Shown: positions 15,601-22,642, counted from the first letter of the stretch. The stretch is DNA of 23,006 nt from CBDUQI01 sp965369325 (GCA_965369325.1 CBDUQI010000080.1:1-23006), one strand, 5' to 3'. Notes: a model not told the origin generated them from the sequence alone. Translations and numbers: made by a program.

Positions 15601-16701
15601 GTCCAAATCGCCGTCGGCGTCCAGATCACTCAGTTCGGCATCAACTGCAGTGCGCTCATTAAGCGCCCCGGCGGGCATGTTGGCGCCGGTCACGTCAACA
15701 AAGATCACCCGGCCGGTACCATCGCCAGACAAGCCAGTGTTACGCAGCAACTTGCTGGACACCCCGGAGGTGGTATTGGTCACGAACACATCCGGCAAAT
15801 CGGGCGCGACGCCAATGTCGATGTTGCCGGTGACTACGCCGTGGGTCTGGTCGGCCGAGAGTGTATCGAAGACATCACCGTCCACATTCCCAATGGCGAA
15901 ACCCTCGCTGGCAAGGCAGCGACTGGCGCCCCCACCCGGTGAGTTCCAGCAGTTGATCAGGTACAGGTTTTCACCTGCGTTGTAACTGGTGACGATGGCA
16001 TCCAGATCGCCGTCGCCGTCGAAGTCGGCGGTATCCACACCGTCGAAGTAAATCGACCCTACTGCGCCGATGCCATCAAAGTTGGCGATACCGGCACCCG
16101 TCTCGATCGCAAGTTTGCTCGGCATCAGTGTTGGCTCGAACTCGAACGTGGCGTTGCCGTTGTTCAGCAACAGATAGGCGCCGGAGATATCGGTGCGCAG
16201 CACATCAAGATCGCCGTCGCCATCCACATCCACCAGATCACCGTCGTAGGTGCGTTGGCCGGTCGTGAGAAATGCGATATCGGTAGAGTCGAATTCAGAT
16301 GATGGTATCAGGGGGTTGCCAAGGGCATCGCTTAACGGGATTTCGAAAAATGCGCCCGGCGTACCGGTGACATTCCCGTTCAGCAATATCCGATCGAGGT
16401 GCTCGCTGGCACCTTCGCGATCGCTGGCAAACACGTAGATATCCAGGTCGCCGTCGCCATCCAAGTCGCCGAAGTCCACGTCCTTGAGGTCGGGCGAGTC
16501 GCCGCCAAAATTCAGATCGCCAGGCAGGCTAGGGGCATTCACGCCACCGCTTTGTGGCACCTCACTGAAAGTCTGCGCCATTGCCGTGTTCAATGGCACA
16601 GTTATTGCCATCATCGCCACTGACGCCATTATGGCGCTGACACTTGCAAGAGCACCTGCTCTGGCAGAAGCCATCTCGGGGGGGTTGGTTTGGGAATCCA
16701 T
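12604..16701 (-). CDS. Large exported multidomain protein: FG-GAP repeats, VWA domain, TSP3 repeats, dockerin-like C-terminus
   Basis: This 1365-residue protein has a hydrophobic export signal (about 13-42, ending TAMA). At least six FG-GAP/VCBS-type calcium-loop units follow, with D-x-D-x-D-G cores near residues 79-88, 158-167, 226-235, 359-368, 411-420 and 470-480. A von Willebrand A domain (about 504-680) has a MIDAS site: D512-K-T-G-S516, T584 and D616 in TDG. Next comes a long region of probable beta-sandwich modules (about 690-1260). Residues 1266-1308 are thrombospondin-3-like calcium repeats (DIDGDGF, DVDNC, DADGDGFGNACD). Two dockerin-like EF-hand units follow (TDFDDLAALKQLFF, VDFGDLSAMKQLFF). 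It is probably a calcium-stabilised surface or secreted adhesin-like protein. AAGGA lies 7 nt before the ATG. A clear terminator follows. Substrate and partners are unknown. Confidence 0.9.
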   Translation of the reverse strand: MDSQTNPPEMASARAGALASVSAIMASVAMMAITVPLNTAMAQTFSEVPQSGGVNAPSLPGDLNFGGDSPDLKDVDFGDLDGDGDLDIYVFASDREGASEHLDRILLNGNVTGTPGAFFEIPLSDALGNPLIPSSEFDSTDIAFLTTGQRTYDGDLVDVDGDGDLDVLRTDISGAYLLLNNGNATFEFEPTLMPSKLAIETGAGIANFDGIGAVGSIYFDGVDTADFDGDGDLDAIVTSYNAGENLYLINCWNSPGGGASRCLASEGFAIGNVDGDVFDTLSADQTHGVVTGNIDIGVAPDLPDVFVTNTTSGVSSKLLRNTGLSGDGTGRVIFVDVTGANMPAGALNERTAVDAELSDLDADGDLDLYVVNRNQDNTLYWNNGVGVFTALGAGLPALPAGDVSTYDLVVADFDDDGDLDVMEAQGESGSATINNRLLLNAGGTNGGMSFVVDPLPFGPAPSHRLTISAGDFDGDTDIDIVGGDFASTNVFLYENNLYDPVDQDIDLVVTVDKTGSMLTDDRIGLARSAAKSVFGAKNGTDRIALSQFVTDTPETQVLLDLAANPNQFLFDLVVDGIVADGGATSAGSSLAVSLEALTDPMLQIPFKPRAMLIITDGQHNTNPLPGDVINADYGGVWPTGINYNVVSIANQLNEEFSNIVTHGSNFYYSEAALDLVEYAADAESDSTGKLVLDVQTASGLATPISRRDASDLNLKAAIGLAQMGPNHRRLLTARDGHVSAIEMPARQVVRTHGDPAPWSMDFAVPQSAIGVLASAEKPVSATLAVYNNRMQKLGETRVKVGTQPGFIGMRSSVPNIVAAKLTYDGDAREVVHQVFQHPSSSQDQPIVAGDDVTEFHVFQIVSDDRQFRASLTWENAGSSASLTLIDPAGNEIDPANDPRVDFNGGSVFQVIKVKRPTPGVWTAVEQRPRDERTFVSVLATSGPVNSSGLEPADPVLFDVSPAAFQNFPLETLLIDVTLPPGSRGVFALVEDPEGRLFELDAADLGDGNFVLALDDTRLTGAYDFRVFAEIGVASRGGTRTATRRISVPVSSPEQGEVCDALSSLSADASGGVADGQGLIELIAKFIDCDGNPVRAEPSDIQFATTLGDFVGEVKQLEEGVFSRLLLAPTVPGTAVVDTSIDGRRILPTASIDYVVGAVDPDATEFKLANSEGYVNVGGAATANIEVIPADSAGNRLGPNEDVQISIAPQSTVGGDIIGPNVSADGVYAFQVVLSAPFPPSGTLVVAGEVNGVPLSQTVSAGIVDADDIDGDGFEADVDNCLTIANPNQIDADGDGFGNACDADLDNNCNTDFDDLAALKQLFFGNDPVADLNTDGNVDFGDLSAMKQLFFMVPGPSALSAMCNGA
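12607..12798 (-). repeat. Paired dockerin-like EF-hand repeats encoding the C-terminal tail
   Basis: Residues 1302-1365 of the large exported protein hold two units of the pattern D-F-x-D-L-x-A-(L/M)-K-Q-L-F-F, 27 residues (81 nt) apart. Each is preceded by a DxDxN/DxxxDF calcium loop. The tail then ends with PGPS and a short Cys-containing stretch. The two copies are also visibly similar at the DNA level (GAAGAACA-TTGCTTCA on the + strand). Confidence 0.75.
15232..16494 (-). repeat. FG-GAP/VCBS repeat-coding region
   Basis: Within the large exported protein, residues about 70-490 are built of degenerate repeats centred on DFDGDGDLD. On the + strand the recurrent mark is GATCGCCGTC/GTCGCCGTCGCC, about every 60-250 nt. 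The repeats are irregular in spacing and coding in frame, so this is protein repeat structure, not a CRISPR or satellite array. Confidence 0.75.
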
Positions 16702-17028
16702 TGGGAGGTCCTTAAATAATTGATAACGCGGCCGATCCGTCGCCGGTCGATTCGCAAGATTGCGTAACCCAAGGATGTTTATGAGCAGCGCTTGCCCGGA
16801 AGTTCTTGTTGTTGTCCGGCACTCAACGGCGAGCCGCTGAAGTCAGGCAAGTGCGAGTAAACCCTAGACCAAGGTGATTGGTTTGATTAGAAATTCATGG
16901 GATATCACGCGATGTTGGCCATCAATGACCGGCCGTGACCAAGCTTGACAGGGATGGGCCCGGAATGACCCTGTGGGTCATTGAAGGGCACCGATTGTGG
17001 TGTTGCAATCGAGCAGGCAAGCCCAGGA
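16702..17028. promoter_or_regulatory. Intergenic region upstream of the large exported protein
   Basis: This 327-nt gap lies between the dctP stop and the start of the 1365-residue gene; both are transcribed leftward. It must contain the promoter of the large gene. An AT-rich patch sits just before its ribosome binding site (16713-16726). The right part holds a set of AATGACC repeats that form a hairpin. No gene and no confident promoter are visible. Confidence 0.45.
16922..16984. repeat. Nested AATGACC direct and inverted repeats downstream of dctP
   Basis: AATGACC occurs at 16924-16930 and 16964-16970, and its complement GGTCATT at 16976-16982. The last two form a perfect 8-bp stem with a 3-nt loop (16964-16982). 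The outer pair TCAATGACC/GGTCATTGA (16922-16930, 16976-16984) gives an alternative pairing. The site starts about 45 nt after the dctP stop. There is no T tract, so terminator function is doubtful; a switchable hairpin or a protein-binding site is possible. Confidence 0.45.
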
Positions 17029-18165
17029 CTAGGGCGCACTCGCAAAGTCGCGCGGGAGATAGCCCAAATGCTTCCAGTGTGCGTAGGTGGAAAAAAACTC
17101 GCGTTGCGAGTTGAGCACGCGAGCGAACTGGGCGTCCTTGGCGGCCTCCTCATCCAGTACCTCGTGTACCGCACGCGCCAACTCGGCCAACGTCTCCGGC
17201 GGCAAGCGCCGGTTCTTGGTGCCAGCGGCCGCCGCATCGCGCACCGCAGCCCCCTGCGAAGCCTCGGCTACTGCCAGGCTGTGGGTTACGCTTGCCATGC
17301 AACTCGTATTGATGGCCTGACGGGTGGCCGGCTGCAGCGACTGCCACAGCGGTAGATTCACCAACAGGTGCATCGCTGATGAGGGCTGATGCCAACCTGG
17401 AAAATAGTTGTATTGCGCCACCCGACCAAATCCCAGCAACTGATCTATCGCAGGCAGGGAAAACTCCGTGGCATCGATCGCCCCTTTTTCCAATGCCTGA
17501 AAAATCTCCGCCGCAGGCAAAATGGTGACTGAAGCTCCCAACCGCTGCAGCGCGCGTCCGCCCAGACCGGAAAAGCGGATTTTCAGCCCGTCAATATCCT
17601 CAGTGGACTCAATCGGCTGGGCGAACCATCCGGCAGTTTCCGGGCCGATCAGCCCGCACAGTACCGGGTGCACACCATGTGGCTGGTACATCGCCTCGCC
17701 CAACGCTTGACCACCTGCCGCATACCACCAGGCCATGTACTCCCACGGCTCCAATCCGAATGGAACGGATGCGATCAGTGGCGCCGCCGGAATCCGCCCC
17801 TGATCGTAACCCACCCAGGTAATGCCAGCCTGCACTTTACCCTCACGCACCGCATCGGTAATCGAAAAGGCGGGCGCCAGCTCACCGGGCTCGTACGCTT
17901 TCATCTTCAGCGCGCCGCCGCTGGCGGCTGCCAGGGTATCGACAAAAAACAGGATCGACTCTCCGAGGACCGGCAGCGTCGTATTGAACGCGCCCGCCAA
18001 CTTCCAGTTAATCGTCTCGGTAGCTGCAGTTGCCTCGCCGCTTACCACCGGCGCACGCGCCTGCCCGGGCGGGCGGATCGCCAGGGATGCCACCACACCC
18101 ACCAGCGCGGCGACAACCACGGCTACCATGGCCGCGCGCAGCGAGATGCCGGCCGTCTGATTCAT
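17029..18165 (-). CDS. dctP: TRAP transporter solute-binding protein, TakP-like (DctP family)
   Basis: A 378-residue extracytoplasmic receptor that would deliver a carboxylate solute to a DctQM permease. A hydrophobic N-terminal segment (about 10-30) lacks a clear cleavage site, so it may be membrane-anchored. Family landmarks are NWKLAGAFNTTLPVLG, VPFGLEPWEYMAWWYAAGG, the DGLKIRFSGLGG block with the conserved carboxylate-binding Arg, LPAAEIFQALEKGAIDATEF and YFPGWHQPSSAMHLLVN. These place it with the TakP-type receptors that bind 2-oxo acids. Where such proteins usually read ATEWxGP, this one has ATEFSLP. Its ATG overlaps the stop of the MttB-family gene (ATGA), with GGAG upstream, so the two are translationally coupled. 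The QM subunits lie about 7 kb away at 8040-9969. Confidence 0.9.
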   Translation of the reverse strand: MNQTAGISLRAAMVAVVVAALVGVVASLAIRPPGQARAPVVSGEATAATETINWKLAGAFNTTLPVLGESILFFVDTLAAASGGALKMKAYEPGELAPAFSITDAVREGKVQAGITWVGYDQGRIPAAPLIASVPFGLEPWEYMAWWYAAGGQALGEAMYQPHGVHPVLCGLIGPETAGWFAQPIESTEDIDGLKIRFSGLGGRALQRLGASVTILPAAEIFQALEKGAIDATEFSLPAIDQLLGFGRVAQYNYFPGWHQPSSAMHLLVNLPLWQSLQPATRQAINTSCMASVTHSLAVAEASQGAAVRDAAAAGTKNRRLPPETLAELARAVHEVLDEEAAKDAQFARVLNSQREFFSTYAHWKHLGYLPRDFASAP

Positions 18166-19724
18166 GAGCGAGCTCCACCACTCGCTGGCCCCGACACCGG
18201 TCGCTCCTTCGCCTTCGCAACAAAAGCTGCCAGCTCCTCATCAATGGCCGGATCGAGCGGGGGCGGCTGATACTCGGCCAGCAGTTGCTTGTAGATGGCG
18301 TTCGCCTTCTGATGCGCCTGTGGCTGACCCGCCTCATCCCATGATTCGAAATTGCGCCAGTCAGAAATCAGCGGCGCATAAAACGCGCGCTCGTAACGTG
18401 CCTGCGTGTGCTCGGTGCCGAAGAAATGTCCACCAGGCCCAACATCAGCGATGGCATCCAGCGCCAGCGACTGCTCATCCACCGTAATCCCCTGCAAATA
18501 CACAGCCACCATCTGGAGCAAATCGGCATCCAGCACCATTTTTTCAAACGAGGCGCACAGCCCGCCTTCGAGCCAACCGGCGCCATGCATCAGCATATTG
18601 GTTTGCGCCGTGATCGCGCCCCACAAAGAGAACACCGATTCGTAGGCCGCTTGCGCATCCACACTATTAGCGGCGTTCACATTGGACGAACGGTACGGCA
18701 AACCGTAACGCCGCGCCAACTGCCCGCTGGCCTGCGCCGCTAACATGTACTCCGGCGTACCAAAGGCCGGCGAACCCGACTTCATATCCACATTAGAGGT
18801 AAACCCGCCGTACACCACCGGCGCGCCAGCGCGTACAGTCTGCGCAAACGCCAGCCCCGCCAGCGCCTCGGCATTTTGCTGTGCCAGCGCTCCGGCAAGC
18901 GTCACCGGTGCCATCGCGCCCGCCAGTGTAAACGGCGTAAGCACTACTACCTGATTCCGCCGCGCCATCTCAATAATGCCAGTGAGCATAGGCTCGTCCA
19001 GCTGCAGCGGTGAGTTGGAATTAATGATGGTGCTCATGCCCGGATGCGCATCCAGTTGCTCATCACTCCATCGATGCACGATGCGCAACATTTCGATCGC
19101 ATCAAGATTGCGCTGGCGACCTAGCGAGTACACGGTAAAAGGCTTGTCGCTCAAAGTGAGCAGATCGTAGATGCCATCCAGATGGCGGACAGCCGGATCG
19201 ATATCCACCGGCTCTACCGGGTAGCCACCAAACATATGGATAATGTTCAGACTCTGGCCCAGGCGAATAAAGTTCTGGAAGTCGGCCCGATTTCCTGTAC
19301 GCCGACCGCGATCAAGATCGCTCGCGTTAGGCGCACTCGCAACCGAGCAGAAGTTAACAAAGCGCCCGCCCATTTGCAGTGAATGCGCCGGATTGCGCGC
19401 ATGCAAGGCAAACTGAGAGGGCGCTTTGGCGATAGCCTCCAGCACAAAATCGCGATCCAGCTGCACCCGGTTTCCGTCCTTAGGTACCGCTACGCCTGCT
19501 TGTGAGAGGATCGTCCGTGCCCGCGCCAGCAAAAACACGATACCCTGCTCTTCCAGAATGCGCAGTGAGGCAATATGGATCGCCTCGATCTGGTCCTCAC
19601 TGAGCACCTGCGCTGGTGAGTACGGGAACTGCAATTGCCGCCAGGGCGGTTGCGAGACGCCGCCCGTGCGTTGCGCCTGGCGAGCACGACGCCCAGCGCC
19701 ACGCTTTTTTCGCCTTTCCGCCAT
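18162..19724 (-). CDS. MttB-family (trimethylamine methyltransferase-like) protein, paralog 2
   Basis: A 520-residue homolog of the MttB-family protein at 2571-4085, roughly half identical by eye over its whole length. Shared blocks include APSQFALHARNPA, TPFTLAGAMAPVTLAGALAQQ, SNVDMKSGSPAFGTPEY, HGAGWLEGGLCASFEKM, GPGGHFFGTEHTQARYERAFYAPLISDWRNFE and LLAEYQPPPLDP. There is no in-frame amber codon, so no pyrrolysine. The N-terminus is very basic (AERRKKRGAGRRARQAQR), as in paralog 1. The frame extends to a TTG at 19739, but the ATG at 19724 has GGAG with 6-nt spacing and is preferred. It overlaps dctP by 4 nt. It probably demethylates a quaternary amine or related compound brought in by that transporter; substrate and corrinoid partner are unknown. 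Confidence 0.88.
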   Translation of the reverse strand: MAERRKKRGAGRRARQAQRTGGVSQPPWRQLQFPYSPAQVLSEDQIEAIHIASLRILEEQGIVFLLARARTILSQAGVAVPKDGNRVQLDRDFVLEAIAKAPSQFALHARNPAHSLQMGGRFVNFCSVASAPNASDLDRGRRTGNRADFQNFIRLGQSLNIIHMFGGYPVEPVDIDPAVRHLDGIYDLLTLSDKPFTVYSLGRQRNLDAIEMLRIVHRWSDEQLDAHPGMSTIINSNSPLQLDEPMLTGIIEMARRNQVVVLTPFTLAGAMAPVTLAGALAQQNAEALAGLAFAQTVRAGAPVVYGGFTSNVDMKSGSPAFGTPEYMLAAQASGQLARRYGLPYRSSNVNAANSVDAQAAYESVFSLWGAITAQTNMLMHGAGWLEGGLCASFEKMVLDADLLQMVAVYLQGITVDEQSLALDAIADVGPGGHFFGTEHTQARYERAFYAPLISDWRNFESWDEAGQPQAHQKANAIYKQLLAEYQPPPLDPAIDEELAAFVAKAKERPVSGPASGGARS

Positions 19725-19804
19725 ATCGTTCTCCAGCAATCGCCCCGCGGCGGACTGCGGACTATCGATGCCGCGCCAAGCCCGGCGTCAGCATCCACTC
19801 ACAG

Positions 19805-21421
19805 CTAGTTTTTGCCGCGAATATGTGCGCCATCCGGCTGCCCATCCAGATCATCATCAGGATCACGGTTATCCACCACAAACTCGAAACCAATACCCAG
19901 CGGTGTAAAGCTGCCGTCCGCATTCGCGACCGCCTCAAACCGGTTGCCGCGCGGATCTTCTGCCCAGATGGAGCCCTGGATGTTCCCGCTGCGCCCGTTG
20001 AAAGCGTAGGCTCCATCGTTCCAGTGGTTATCGAAAGTCGCCGCCGTTTGCTGAATGTTGCCCGCCTCACAAGGCGGTGCGTCGTTCACCTCGCGCCCAA
20101 AAGCATTAGTGCAAAAATCACGCGCCTGCCCGGCATTGGACAAGTGTGAGGCCTTGAAGTTAACGCCGCGCAACGTACCATTAAATGGGGAGCGTGGATC
20201 TTCCCAGCCCTGCCAGTCTGCCGGCTTAGGTGAGGGCGCTCCTGCACACAGGTGAAACGGCTCGCGAGTGCCATCCGGCTTGTAGCAAAGATCGACCGTG
20301 CGTACGACTTGACTGGGCGTCTCGAACGCCTCTGCGTTGTACGACTGAATAATCCGCGCCGGATTTTTCACGATGTAGTAGGGCTGGATGGTGATCACGG
20401 TAGACCCATCGTTGCGATTGATCTTGATCAGCTCTGTCCATAAGTCCACCTCGCGCACCTCATCCATCGGCTTCCACACCACCGCGGATGCACACACAAA
20501 GCCACGATGATTGGTGGCATGGTTGCCGATAGGGGATGTCTGCGCCGCTGGCATTAAAGGTTGCCCGTCCGGATCAAGCAAAATGTCGTAGTCGAAGATC
20601 TGCGCGGCAAACCCGTTGTGTGAGGCCGGGCTGCAATTAGATTCGATAAACTGGTTGGGCAACCCGTAGGTGTACATGAGCTTTACCGAGAACTCGGTGC
20701 CAACGGTTGCCCCATCCATCACGCCCTGTGCATTGCGTCCGTCCAGACAGCGCAGGGTGAGGAAATACTCGTGCAGATGATTTGAGAAGGCGTCCATGCT
20801 GAAGGAGCCCTGGTGGATTTTGGACAGCCAGTCGCATTGGAAACCGGCATCAAACATGGGCTCCGAGCCCGCGCCGTTTCCAATCCCTGCGCGAAAGTGC
20901 GCCACGGTTATCTTGTGCCCCACGTGATCCTCGTGCCGAGGGCCGCCCGCCATCTCCGCCGCATAACCAAAAGCGGGCCAACCACCGGACAGGGCAAACA
21001 CCTCGGCGGGCGCGTGAGTGGGGTCAAAGCCGTGCTCGTGACCAAAGTCGCACACCTCACCGCTCTGCGGATGACTGGTGATCGCGGGATGCCAGGTATG
21101 GTATGCGATGTTGTCGGGATGATCTGCCGACTTGTCTGTCGAGGGGTGCAGTCCCTGGGTCCAGTAACTATCGTGCAGCGTCGCACAGCCTGCTGTTAAG
21201 TGCGCAGATGGCCAGTTGCCAAACCCAAAACTACGCACCACCTGCGGCCCCGGCGGTGCCGGTCGCGGCTGCGCGTCCGCGTTGGGTTTGTCCGGGTTGA
21301 TCACCGTGGCGGTCAACGCTTCAAACGGATTGATCAGCTGGCTGTCGCGTGGCCCGGCGCTGGCTGCGCTGCATATCGCTATGGTTCCCATAGCCATTAG
21401 AAACAAACGTAAAGCCCCCAT
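19805..21421 (-). CDS. Large exported His/Cys-rich protein of unknown function
   Basis: A 538-residue protein I cannot assign. Residues 1-22 form a Sec signal peptide (MGALRLFLMAMGTIAICSAASA). The mature N-terminal half is rich in histidine, with clusters that look metal-binding: H-rich 101-117, C-D-F-G-H-E-H-G-F-D-P at 124-134 and R-H-E-D-H-V-G-H-K at 162-170. About eight to ten cysteines are spread through the protein, suggesting disulfides. A later segment (SFSMDAFSNHLHEYFLTLRCLDG) precedes a probably beta-rich half. The tail is Asp-rich (DNRDPDDDLDGQPDGAH). The GTG at 21424 is rejected for the ATG at 21421, which has GGGAG with about 8-nt spacing. It ends 80 nt before the mttB paralog 2 start with no terminator between, so it may be co-transcribed with it and dctP. 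Confidence 0.8.
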   Translation of the reverse strand: MGALRLFLMAMGTIAICSAASAGPRDSQLINPFEALTATVINPDKPNADAQPRPAPPGPQVVRSFGFGNWPSAHLTAGCATLHDSYWTQGLHPSTDKSADHPDNIAYHTWHPAITSHPQSGEVCDFGHEHGFDPTHAPAEVFALSGGWPAFGYAAEMAGGPRHEDHVGHKITVAHFRAGIGNGAGSEPMFDAGFQCDWLSKIHQGSFSMDAFSNHLHEYFLTLRCLDGRNAQGVMDGATVGTEFSVKLMYTYGLPNQFIESNCSPASHNGFAAQIFDYDILLDPDGQPLMPAAQTSPIGNHATNHRGFVCASAVVWKPMDEVREVDLWTELIKINRNDGSTVITIQPYYIVKNPARIIQSYNAEAFETPSQVVRTVDLCYKPDGTREPFHLCAGAPSPKPADWQGWEDPRSPFNGTLRGVNFKASHLSNAGQARDFCTNAFGREVNDAPPCEAGNIQQTAATFDNHWNDGAYAFNGRSGNIQGSIWAEDPRGNRFEAVANADGSFTPLGIGFEFVVDNRDPDDDLDGQPDGAHIRGKN

Positions 21422-21523
21422 CACTGTGCTCCCTGTTGGTCCTGACCTGTTTCGGCCGGCCTGTTGGTAGTGGCCCGCGTGTGCCGGCCCCTGCGTATCA
21501 TAGCCCCAAGTGTCGTGCCGCCG

Positions 21524-22450
21524 TCAGCTCGGGGCAGCCCACACTGGCATGGCGTCGCCCTCACCATTCAATGCTGCCATGTCCCGACGAAACGCGTCGG
21601 CGATAAAATCGAGCACCACCCTAATCCGGGCGGACTCACGCAGATCCTCATGCGTGAGCAGCCACAAATCCAGCTTCACATCAAAGGCACTCACCAGCAC
21701 ACGCTTGAGCTCAGGCGCCCCCCAGCGCATGTAGGCAAGTAACGGAACCAATCCCAATCCTTGCCGGGCCGCCGCCATTTGCGTGTCGACGTGATCGGAG
21801 CGAAAGGCAACACGGGCGGCACGAGCGTGGTGACGCAAGATCCGCGCCTGCGGTATGTCCTCAATCGTACGCTGCGATTCGATAATGGAGTGTTGCCCAA
21901 GCGACTTCAACGAGACCGGCTCGCCGTGTGCATCCAGATACGCGGGCGAGCCGTACAGTCCAGCCGTCAACCGACCCAGTTTGCGCCCCACTAGTTGGTC
22001 AGAGCCTGGTGTGCCGATGCGCAGCGCGACATCCGCCTCGCGGCGTAGCAGGTCCGACATGGGAATCCCGACTGCCAGCTCAATATCCAACCCGGGGGTG
22101 GTCTGCTTCAGCGCCGCCAGTTGTGGCACCAGCCAATACTTGGCCAGACCTTCGGTGGCGGCGATACACACCCGGCCCGTGGGACGCGTATCGGTGCCGG
22201 CGACCCGGCGCTCAATCGCCATGGCCTCTGCTTCCATTTGCGCGGCCAGATCGCGAATCTTCTCACCCGCTGAGGTCAGCACATAGCCCACGCTGCGCCG
22301 CTCGAACAACTTGGCGTTCAGCTTGGACTCCAGGTCTTTGATACGCCGCCCCATCGTCGGCTGACTGACCTGCATGCTCACCGCCGCCGCCGACAGATTG
22401 CCCGACTGCGCCAGCGCCAGAAAATAGCGAAAGTCGTCCCAATTCGTCAT
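21524..22450 (-). CDS. LysR-family transcriptional regulator
   Basis: A 308-residue regulator with an N-terminal winged helix-turn-helix (about 4-62: WDDFRYFLALAQSGNLSAAA, VSQPTMGRRIKDLE, LFERRSVGYVLTSAGE). A LysR substrate-binding domain (about 90-295) follows, with GRVCIAATEGLAKYWLVPQL and the conserved DVALRIGTPGSDQLVGRKLG segment. The frame extends to 22495, but the ATG at 22450 begins the family-typical MTNWDDFRYFL and has GGGGAGA about 6 nt upstream. It is divergent from the exported protein gene at 22853, the usual LysR/target arrangement. The effector is unknown. A role in controlling the methyltransferase genes is possible but not shown. Confidence 0.93.
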   Translation of the reverse strand: MTNWDDFRYFLALAQSGNLSAAAVSMQVSQPTMGRRIKDLESKLNAKLFERRSVGYVLTSAGEKIRDLAAQMEAEAMAIERRVAGTDTRPTGRVCIAATEGLAKYWLVPQLAALKQTTPGLDIELAVGIPMSDLLRREADVALRIGTPGSDQLVGRKLGRLTAGLYGSPAYLDAHGEPVSLKSLGQHSIIESQRTIEDIPQARILRHHARAARVAFRSDHVDTQMAAARQGLGLVPLLAYMRWGAPELKRVLVSAFDVKLDLWLLTHEDLRESARIRVVLDFIADAFRRDMAALNGEGDAMPVWAAPS

Positions 22451-22515
22451 TCCGGATCTCCCCGACCGGCCAAGTGGCACCACGCCGCCGACCAACCTAC
22501 CTATAACATCCGAAC

Positions 22516-22642
22516 TTCACAGATCTATAGCGCCTGGTGAAACGCCGATGCACCGCCGTTGCGCACGCAACCTTCCGCCGAACACCGCCACCAGGGGCCA
22601 ACTACAGATTTATATACCAGCTTTTCACAATTGCATAGCGCC
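22516..22642. repeat. Two 19-bp imperfect direct repeats, candidate LysR sites
   Basis: TTCACAGATCTATAGCGCC (22516-22534) and TTCACAATTGCATAGCGCC (22624-22642) match at 15 of 19 positions, with both ends conserved (TTCACA and ATAGCGCC). They are 108 bp apart and lie between the divergent lysR and exported-protein genes. They could be binding sites for the adjacent LysR protein or for another regulator acting through a loop. Confidence 0.5.

Noticed and set aside
15232..16494. Repeated GATCGCCGTCGCC units suggesting a CRISPR or satellite array
   Set aside because: The units are short, irregularly spaced and encode in-frame DGDGDLD loops of FG-GAP repeats.
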